A program made the position numbers and the translations under genes. A stretch of DNA of 13,240 bases, taken from contig JAQWSA010000137.1 of the NCBI GenBank assembly GCA_029243445.1, positions 1-13,240 of the forward strand. Reading direction: 5' to 3'. Origin of the DNA: Alphaproteobacteria bacterium. Its GTDB lineage: Bacteria; Pseudomonadota; Alphaproteobacteria; UBA6615. The notes below the pieces were generated by a model, which saw only the letters and a list, made by a program, of their open reading frames with translations, searched no databases and had not been told where the DNA came from. Positions 7,989 to 13,240 of this stretch are shown here, in pieces; positions within the stretch are counted from its first letter, which is position 1, and each line of letters starts with the position of its first letter.

Positions 7989-8876
7989 ATGACTAGATTG
8001 CAAGCAGGGGTTATTGGGCTTGGAAATATGGGAGGTGGTGTTGCTAAAAACCTAGCAGCTGCGGGTTATGAAACAGGCGTATGGGATGTTTCTGAAGAAG
8101 CAATTAAAAAATTTAGAGATATTGAAAACACCTATGTTCTATCTCCAGGTGAGATGGCCTCTGAAGGAGCTACATTATTTTATGTTGTACCAGCAACACA
8201 AGAAATAGAAGAAACCTTGAACGGTGAACAAGGTGTTTTGGCAAAAGCTATAGAAGGCACAGTAGTTTTTGATTTAACAACGTCGTTTCCTGAGGACACT
8301 AGAAGAGTAGTTGAAATAGCAGCAAAACATAAAGTCAAATATCTAGATGCAGCTATGAGTGGAGGTGCAACAGGTGCTGACTCAGGTACACTTACCTTAA
8401 TGATTGGGGGCGATAAGAACGTGTATGAACGTTCTCGACCAATGCTAAATGCCATAGCTAAAAGTGTATACTATCTTGGAGAAAGTGGAGCGGGTCATGC
8501 TATGAAATTAATACATAACATGGTTGTTCATACAATTTTTCTAACCAATTGTGAGGCTGGTATAATGGCTGAGGCAGCAGGTATATCTTTGGCAGATATG
8601 GTTGAGGTTTTTAATAACTCTAATGCGCGCAGCTATTCTAGCGAATTTAGATTTCCTAAGCATATACTTTCTGAAAAATGGGATGCTCGATCGAGAGTTT
8701 ATAACTTGAATAAAGACCTGGGCATGGCAGTAAGAATGGCAGAATCAATGAATATTGATGCACGTTATGCCAAGGAAACACTAAAGTTTCTTAATCGAGC
8801 TATTGATAATGGCATGGCGGAAAAAGACTACAGTTTATTATATCCAGAATTTGATAAAATACGAAATTCAAATTAA
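7989..8876 (+). CDS. 3-hydroxyisobutyrate dehydrogenase-like beta-hydroxyacid dehydrogenase
   Basis: The 295-residue protein is a beta-hydroxyacid dehydrogenase of the 3-hydroxyisobutyrate / tartronate semialdehyde reductase type. It has the Rossmann motif IGLGNMGGGVAKNL (9-22), an acidic residue D33 at the end of the second strand, which favours NAD over NADP, the substrate-binding DAAMSGG (120-126), and GAGHAMKLIHN with the catalytic K173 and N177. KDLG (242-245) is the expected cofactor-side motif. The ATG at 7989 has GGAG eight bases upstream. It follows the first Gfo/Idh gene and probably shares its promoter. It converges on the solute-binding protein gene, with only 27 bases between the two stops and no clear terminator. 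It likely oxidises a hydroxyacid or reduces a semialdehyde formed in the island's pathway. Confidence 0.87.
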   Translation: MTRLQAGVIGLGNMGGGVAKNLAAAGYETGVWDVSEEAIKKFRDIENTYVLSPGEMASEGATLFYVVPATQEIEETLNGEQGVLAKAIEGTVVFDLTTSFPEDTRRVVEIAAKHKVKYLDAAMSGGATGADSGTLTLMIGGDKNVYERSRPMLNAIAKSVYYLGESGAGHAMKLIHNMVVHTIFLTNCEAGIMAEAAGISLADMVEVFNNSNARSYSSEFRFPKHILSEKWDARSRVYNLNKDLGMAVRMAESMNIDARYAKETLKFLNRAIDNGMAEKDYSLLYPEFDKIRNSN

Positions 8877-8903
8877 AGGTGTTTATTGACCTAATTAAAT
8901 ATA

Positions 8904-9824
8904 TCAAACAGAAAAAAAATCGAAAAGTTCTCCTCGAAAATGGCTGATTGTACTTTCAATTACTGGTTTTACAGTTGATACAAATTCTAATCGTTGATCA
9001 TCACCTAAAGTAATAATTTCGTTATTTGATAGATCAAATTTTTGTAAAACCTCTTTTTCCTCTGCGGAAGCAAATCTGCGTTGAGCATCAGTAGCTTTTT
9101 TAAGTGCAATATTAACGATTTTTCTAACCTCTATAGGCCAACTGTCATATGTTTTTTTGTGGCATAATACTACTGCTGGTCCGAAAAAATGTTGCGATAG
9201 GGTAATCCAGCGATGGTGATTATTAATACCAAAATTAAATATATTACTTAATGCGTTCTCTTGTGCGTCGACTTTTCCAGATTCTACTGCATTCTTTAAT
9301 TTGCTTACATCTAAATATACCGGTTTAAAACCAAGGCTAGAGTATGTTTTTTTATATATGTCGCTGCGTAAGCTTCTAATTATAAGCCCAACACAGTCAT
9401 CTGGGTTTCGAATGGGACGTAATCTGTTAGAAAAATGACGAAATCCATTATCCCACCATGAAAGAACTCTAAAGTCACAAACCTCATCAATTTTATCAGC
9501 TAGAAATTGACCCAAAGGTCCGTCAAATATTGCATAAGCTTGTTCACGGTTTTGAATCATAAATGGTAGATCTAGTAGTTGAAACTCTCTTACCTTGTCA
9601 GCTAAATAACTTGAAGAAAAATAACAAAATGTTAGTTCGCCAGAAGACACCATATTAATTAAATCTGAAGCGGGCCGTCCCATATCCATTATGTTAAGAG
9701 AATGCGTAAAGTCTAAATCATTTCCTAAAGAAATTTCTAGTGTTTCCCTGAATACTGATATAGCTCGGCTATGTACTGAGTATGGTCCTTGATACCCTCC
9801 GAAGTGTAGTTTTATTTTACTCAT
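8904..9824 (-). CDS. TRAP-type solute-binding protein (DctP family) without a signal peptide
   Basis: The 306-residue product aligns with DctP/TRAP periplasmic binding proteins: IKLHFGGYQGPYSVHSRA at the start (the normal mature N-terminus), LPFMIQNREQAYAIFDGP, WWDNGFRHFSN (123-133), an arginine at the ligand-salt-bridge position (GLIIR, R150) and KVDAQENALSNI (184-195). DctP proteins normally begin with a signal peptide; this one does not. The ATG at 9824 is followed directly by the mature fold, and the second codon upstream in frame is TAA (9830-9828), so no longer in-frame start can add a leader. The DctQ and DctM membrane genes are absent. The start overlaps the stop of the barrel gene by 8 bases, which suggests translational coupling. 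It may be a cytosolic binding or sensing protein, or an export-lost relic; the ligand is unknown. Confidence 0.8.
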   Translation of the reverse strand: MSKIKLHFGGYQGPYSVHSRAISVFRETLEISLGNDLDFTHSLNIMDMGRPASDLINMVSSGELTFCYFSSSYLADKVREFQLLDLPFMIQNREQAYAIFDGPLGQFLADKIDEVCDFRVLSWWDNGFRHFSNRLRPIRNPDDCVGLIIRSLRSDIYKKTYSSLGFKPVYLDVSKLKNAVESGKVDAQENALSNIFNFGINNHHRWITLSQHFFGPAVVLCHKKTYDSWPIEVRKIVNIALKKATDAQRRFASAEEKEVLQKFDLSNNEIITLGDDQRLEFVSTVKPVIESTISHFRGELFDFFSV

Positions 9825-10572
9825 TTTTTATCGTTACTGGTGGCCAGATTCTTTCAGCTACGGTTGGTGAACCGGGGGTATGCATTGTTGAACGGACGAT
9901 CTTACCTGACCAATCCTGCTCATCTAACATTAAGGATTCAAGGGGCTTTTCAAAATACTTGAGACGAGTTTCTAATGAAGTAAATTCGTATAAAACTGAG
10001 TACTTTGCCCATCCAGCAATTGATAACATGACCCTCGCCCCAATACACCCAGGCATTCTGGCCATAGCTGGCAATCTGTGTTGAGCGTACCATGCGCCAA
10101 CATCATACTCATTTTCTAACTCATTTATACGGAAGCTACCCATCTGAATTGCAGGGCCAGGGGTCGTTCCAATGGGCCTCTGATTCATTTCAGGACCATC
10201 TACTCTAGCAAAAACTGAAAATATACACGACCGTATGTTTTGACGCATATCAAGCATCTGGCGCGCTTTACCGGTAATTGCACGTTCTTCATGTATTACG
10301 CTTGGAGATAGTAAAGCCCATGGCTCAGCTGCTCCAACCAACATTAGAAATTGTGTTCCCTTTCCCAAGCCTTCCATCCCGCGTGACTTTGGGAAAGTGT
10401 TTCTAACTTTTTCCATATCTGTTCCACCACCCTGGCTTCGGTAGTGAGCTGCCCAAGTAAAACCTGGACGCATTTGTAGGTTAGGTAAATATTCTTTATG
10501 CAACCACTCTATATATTCTGTTTGTGTATGATCTTGAAGATCATACCATATTGCCCAAACTGCTTGATCCAT
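9817..10572 (-). CDS. Tandem EthD-like / dimeric alpha-beta barrel protein of unknown function
   Basis: This 251-residue protein appears to be two ferredoxin-like alpha/beta barrel units fused in one chain. Unit one contains YIEWLHKEYLPNLQMRPGF (20-38) and unit two WYAQHRLPAMARMPGC (161-176), both of the W-x-x-x-H/R-x-L-P-x-M-R-M-P-G type seen in EthD and similar small cytosolic barrels. No catalytic residues can be assigned. A GGGA sits about seven bases before the ATG at 10572, a modest ribosome-binding site. It lies 128 bases downstream of the second Gfo/Idh gene and overlaps the solute-binding gene by 8 bases, so the two are likely produced together. Barrel proteins of this kind act as small oxygenases, isomerases, lyases or ligand binders; I cannot say which applies. 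Confidence 0.6.
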   Translation of the reverse strand: MDQAVWAIWYDLQDHTQTEYIEWLHKEYLPNLQMRPGFTWAAHYRSQGGGTDMEKVRNTFPKSRGMEGLGKGTQFLMLVGAAEPWALLSPSVIHEERAITGKARQMLDMRQNIRSCIFSVFARVDGPEMNQRPIGTTPGPAIQMGSFRINELENEYDVGAWYAQHRLPAMARMPGCIGARVMLSIAGWAKYSVLYEFTSLETRLKYFEKPLESLMLDEQDWSGKIVRSTMHTPGSPTVAERIWPPVTIKNE

Positions 10573-10620
10573 TTTACTTTCCCATAATGTGATAAGTTTC
10601 AGATAAAATTGATAAATTTA

Positions 10621-10640
10621 TTGGGAAATTATTTTCAGTA
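10621..10640 (-). promoter_or_regulatory. Weak IclR-like dyad upstream of the barrel gene
   Basis: GGGAAATTATTTTCAG forms an imperfect dyad around GAAAT-T-ATTTT, about 50-65 bases upstream of the barrel gene. It resembles the palindrome upstream of the second Gfo/Idh gene in having GAAAT and ATTTTC halves, but with a mismatch. AT-rich sequence makes chance likely; noted because the two genes may be co-regulated. Confidence 0.2.
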
Positions 10641-10700
10641 ATAAACACTTCTGTAGTTGATTTAGTGACAATTGATGGAGCTTAGTAATACTTTCTAATT

Positions 10701-11753
10701 TTATGTTCTAATCAATGTAGGGTCGTTTCGCGGCAGAGTAACTGGTTCACCAAGTTCGTCTGATAAATCTGCTGCTGTGTACACATCCATAACTAGCCTA
10801 GCTTCATCTGGTTTTACCATCACAGGCCGGTCGTAGACTACAGCCTCGATAAAATGGATTGTTTCAGCCGCCATTGGTCCTGCGAACACGTGATCGACAG
10901 GTTCTCCAGGCATAGATGACATTGGATAGCGTATTCCGTGCTCAGTTGTATTGAATTGAACCTCTTTATGTGTATCATCTATCGTTAGTGCTCCATCAGT
11001 TCCAACAACCTCTATCCAACACTGAGAATAATTTGGATAACCAATAGGTAAAATCCATCCGGCTCCCACTGTAATAGTTGTACCGTCATCCATAGTTACC
11101 ATAATCCATTGATGGTCAGGTGTTTCGCTGTTTCGTCTAAATAGCTTTCCTGATGATTGTGAATAAACACGAATAGGTTTGCGGGGTTGAAGGCACCATA
11201 AGAGAAAATCAAGATCATGTGTTGCTTCCATGGCTGCCGGTGACAATTTAGACCGGCCAGTTATTTTGGTCCCTAGCTCGCGTGTTACATTGCGACTAAC
11301 TAGGCAGGTTACCGGATCACCTACCAATCCTTCCTTTAATGCTTTGTTTATATAAGCATGCTTTGGTTCAAATCTCTGTGAATAACCAACTGTAAATTTT
11401 AGGTTTTTTTCCTCAGCCAATGCTATCACCTCATCTGCTTCGGCTATTGTAGTTGAAACAGGTTTTTCTACAAAAACATGTTTTCCAGCTTCCAAGGCTG
11501 CTTTTATCATTGGATAGTGCGTTGACTCTGGTGTGGCAGAAATAATAATTGTGTCGAGTTCATCTTTTTTTAAAAGAACTTCCCAATCTGTTGTAGAAAA
11601 AATAGGGTTTGTCTCATCTTTAACTTCCGCAAGGCGTTCTGGGTTAATTTCAGCTATGTGGAGTTCATCAATCAATGGACTTCGTGCACAAGCATTAGCC
11701 CGGATACCTCCGGTCCAACCAGTCCCTATTACTCCAACATTTATTTGCTTCAT
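10701..11753 (-). CDS. Gfo/Idh/MocA family NAD(P)-dependent oxidoreductase (second copy)
   Basis: A 350-residue Gfo/Idh/MocA oxidoreductase. The nucleotide motif is GVIGTGWTGG (7-16), followed by FVEKPVST (94-101) with the Lys-Pro pair, GYSQRFEP, and ATHDLDFLLW (177-186), where H179 and D180 stand at the catalytic position. I place the start at the ATG at 11753, which has AAAGGA seven to eight bases upstream; an in-frame TTG at 11786 would add 11 residues (MLRRVIKKDKI) that match no family feature. A 16-bp palindrome lies about 43-58 bases upstream of the ATG. The order on the minus strand is dioxygenase, this gene, barrel protein, solute-binding protein. The product resembles myo-inositol or sugar dehydrogenases in general layout, but no specific substrate can be named. 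Confidence 0.87.
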   Translation of the reverse strand: MKQINVGVIGTGWTGGIRANACARSPLIDELHIAEINPERLAEVKDETNPIFSTTDWEVLLKKDELDTIIISATPESTHYPMIKAALEAGKHVFVEKPVSTTIAEADEVIALAEEKNLKFTVGYSQRFEPKHAYINKALKEGLVGDPVTCLVSRNVTRELGTKITGRSKLSPAAMEATHDLDFLLWCLQPRKPIRVYSQSSGKLFRRNSETPDHQWIMVTMDDGTTITVGAGWILPIGYPNYSQCWIEVVGTDGALTIDDTHKEVQFNTTEHGIRYPMSSMPGEPVDHVFAGPMAAETIHFIEAVVYDRPVMVKPDEARLVMDVYTAADLSDELGEPVTLPRNDPTLIRT

Positions 11754-11795
11754 AATTTTGTCCTTTTTTATAACGCGCCTTAGCAATGATTATTA

Positions 11796-11811
11796 AGTGA
11801 AATATTTCACT
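11796..11811 (-). promoter_or_regulatory. 16-bp perfect palindrome, candidate operator
   Basis: AGTGAAATATTTCACT is a perfect 16-bp palindrome in the 223-bp gap between the dioxygenase and the second Gfo/Idh gene. It is about 45 bases from the ATG, where a repressor would cover the promoter. The TGAAA / TTTCA halves are typical of IclR-family operators as I recall them. No IclR gene is in the window. Confidence 0.5.
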
Positions 11812-11976
11812 AAGTTTATAACTCACATTTTAGAAAATAATAATAAAGGTTTAATAAAAGATAGTTATGTTTCTGCAATTTCTTCAGAATGCCTTCATAT
11901 ATAACGCCTTTTTGCTATATTAAAACTTACGAATCAATCTAAAGTATAAAATTTGTTAATATTTTAATAATAATTT

Positions 11977-12876
11977 TTAATCAGGATCACTTAATGACCA
12001 GAGGGAAAAACCTGGGTTTTGATCCCAAATACGTGGTTCCCAATCATCGTCCATACAGTCCATGTCTGCAAAGTATTCTGTATTGCCTCCGCACGGGTTT
12101 CGAAAATACCAGTAAAGATTTGACCCCAAAACATGACGTCCAGGGGTGGTCTCAGGTTGCCATCCATTATTTTTCATAAACACGCCCCCCATCATAATTT
12201 CATCAAAATTTTGCACTTCAAATGCTGCATGATTGAATGCAGCTTTATCTTTACGTCTTAGTAAAAATAAGTTGTGATGATCTCTTGATCCTGGGCAGCG
12301 CATAAAATCGCCGCGCCCTAAAGTTCGATCAGACAAACGAAATCCTAATCGGTCGATATAAAAAGAAACTGCCCGGTCAGCCTTATCAGATGGAACATAA
12401 TAGACTACATGCCCTAGTCTTAGTGGTTTAGCTTGTGGCAATGATTCAACAACTGTATTCAGCCTTTCAGAGTTTTCATTCAAGTTAACGCGAGAAGGCA
12501 AGGCTTTTAATTCCTTAGCTTTACTAATGCAAAACCCTAGAGAAAACCCACATTCATCAGTTACTTGTATAGAACCATCAGGGTTAAATTTAACTTCACG
12601 GTCAATCGACATTTCCGCCCCAATTTTTTCTAAATCTGCAGAAGTTTCAATACCCCATATAGTCTGGCGTACAGTAGAGCTTTCGTCACCTGGAGCTGGT
12701 GGTAAAGAAGAATTCTCTTTTGATAGTATATGAATAGTTTGATTGGTGGGTGTTTTGAATATTGCACCCTTTTTACCTTTTTCTATATTTTTAAGACCCC
12801 AATTTTCAAAGTAGCGAATCCCTGAATCAATATCCGTAACTCCGTAAATTAAAGATTCAACTCTTGTTATTGCCAT
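11977..12876 (-). CDS. Type I extradiol dioxygenase (VOC superfamily, two-domain)
   Basis: The 299-residue protein is a two-domain vicinal-oxygen-chelate protein of the type I extradiol class. Each half has the VOC beta-alpha-beta pattern: an N-terminal domain from about residue 4 to 115 and a catalytic C-terminal domain from about 153 to 270. The metal ligands of the class are in place: LGHVVYYV (H156), FNHAAFEV (H216) and GGNTEYFADMD (E267), with PGRHVLGSN (H248) and YWYFRNPCG before the last ligand. Such enzymes open catechol-type rings next to one of the hydroxyls using Fe(II) and oxygen. GAGGG seven bases before the ATG at 12876 is a good ribosome-binding site. It is the first minus-strand gene of the island, just after the ChvG-like kinase. 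Its substrate could be a substituted catechol; it is not identifiable here. Confidence 0.86.
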   Translation of the reverse strand: MAITRVESLIYGVTDIDSGIRYFENWGLKNIEKGKKGAIFKTPTNQTIHILSKENSSLPPAPGDESSTVRQTIWGIETSADLEKIGAEMSIDREVKFNPDGSIQVTDECGFSLGFCISKAKELKALPSRVNLNENSERLNTVVESLPQAKPLRLGHVVYYVPSDKADRAVSFYIDRLGFRLSDRTLGRGDFMRCPGSRDHHNLFLLRRKDKAAFNHAAFEVQNFDEIMMGGVFMKNNGWQPETTPGRHVLGSNLYWYFRNPCGGNTEYFADMDCMDDDWEPRIWDQNPGFSLWSLSDPD

Positions 12877-13040
12877 CTAAAAACCCTCTTTTTTATATAT
12901 TTTATAAGTATATAAGCCCTATATTACCTAGCAAATATTTTTACACTAAACAGCGAAGTAATTATCTATATAACATTTCAGAAAAAATGTATTTTATGAA
13001 GATGACAAAATTAGTGAATAAAGCCTATTGCGAAGTTAAA
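12877..13040. other. Gap between the ChvG-like kinase and the dioxygenase
   Basis: This 164-bp AT-rich gap holds the promoter region of the dioxygenase and the end of the kinase transcript. A weak hairpin, ACATTT-CAGAAA-AAATGT (12973-12990), is the only stem visible; it lacks GC pairs and is not a convincing terminator. No direct repeat shared with the other island edge (5346-5498) could be found by eye. Confidence 0.4.
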
Positions 13041-13240
13041 CTAATTTGCTGGCAATTCAACAATAAATATAGCTCCTGAAATTAGGTTATTTTTATAACA
13101 ATTTTCTGCCCATATACGTCCATCAGCTGCTTCAACTATTTGTTTGGATATACTGAGACCAAGACCTGAGTGATTTAAAAGTATATTATCATCTTTTTTT
13201 ACATTTATAGAACGATCTGTGTAAAACCTATCAAAAATGG
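13041..13240 (-). CDS. chvG: C-terminal end of a ChvG-like sensor histidine kinase (partial)
   Basis: The last 65 residues of a sensor histidine kinase, cut by the right edge of the window. The reverse strand, read in the frame that ends at TAG (13043-13041), gives IFDRFYTDR, then HSGLGLSISKQIVEA (the G2 box of the ATP-binding domain) and ends near VELPAN. FYTDR in place of the usual FYR and the whole tail resemble ChvG/ExoS, the envelope and acid-sensing kinase of alphaproteobacteria. The expected HGG after QIVEA reads ADG, a small divergence. In related genomes chvG is followed by hprK, an EIIA gene, ptsH and then ahcY; here the next genes are the catabolic island. The family assignment is moderately sure; without the rest of the gene another kinase is possible. 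Confidence 0.7.
   Translation of the reverse strand, partial: IFDRFYTDRSINVKKDDNILLNHSGLGLSISKQIVEAADGRIWAENCYKNNLISGAIFIVELPAN

Noticed and set aside
8877..8903. Bidirectional terminator between the two convergent genes
   Set aside because: Only AGGT / ACCT can pair across 27 bases, with no GC-rich stem and no T-run.
11754..11786. Upstream TTG start of the second Gfo/Idh gene adding 11 residues
   Set aside because: The ATG at 11753 has AAAGGA at good spacing and starts the Rossmann fold as in the family; the extension is basic, unmatched and has no ribosome-binding site.
5346..13040. Insertion sequence, integrase or attachment repeats bounding the island
   Set aside because: No transposase or integrase frame, no tRNA, and no shared direct repeat longer than chance at the two edges by eye.
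12864..13079. 71-residue plus-strand open frame in the gap before the kinase
   Set aside because: It starts inside the dioxygenase gene, is rich in K, N, Y and I as expected for AT-rich non-coding DNA, and overlaps the kinase end.

Overview
The window is a 13.2 kb piece of an AT-rich alphaproteobacterial chromosome, probably from an uncultivated marine lineage. The order chvG ... ahcY, tsaE, addB, addA, all on the minus strand, is a recognisable alphaproteobacterial backbone. The AT-rich coding and TRAP/aromatic-type accessory genes suggest a low-GC marine group, but the exact lineage cannot be fixed from this sequence.

Left part (1-5345, all minus): the N-terminal part of addA (cut by the window edge), complete addB, tsaE overlapping addB, and ahcY. 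These are double-strand-break repair, tRNA t6A modification and the methyl-cycle enzyme S-adenosylhomocysteinase. Right edge (13041-13240, minus): the C-terminal end of a sensor histidine kinase that looks like ChvG.

Middle part (5499-12876): seven accessory genes in the place where chvG and ahcY are usually separated by the PTS genes hprK, an EIIA gene and ptsH. They are an ACMSD-like amidohydrolase, two Gfo/Idh/MocA oxidoreductases, a 3-hydroxyisobutyrate-dehydrogenase-like enzyme, a TRAP solute-binding protein with no signal peptide, a tandem EthD-like barrel protein, and a two-domain type I extradiol dioxygenase with its metal ligands intact. Two genes run on the plus strand and five on the minus strand. 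A 279-bp divergent control region holds several inverted repeats, and a 16-bp perfect palindrome sits upstream of the second Gfo/Idh gene. The set reads as a catabolic island for an aromatic or cyclic carboxylated compound: ring opening by the dioxygenase, oxidation by the dehydrogenases, and hydrolysis or decarboxylation by the amidohydrolase. The substrate cannot be read from the sequence. No regulator, transposase, integrase, tRNA or TRAP membrane gene is visible in the island.

The points most worth following are the island replacing PTS genes at a conserved locus, the leaderless solute-binding protein whose start overlaps the barrel gene, and the two candidate operator systems.
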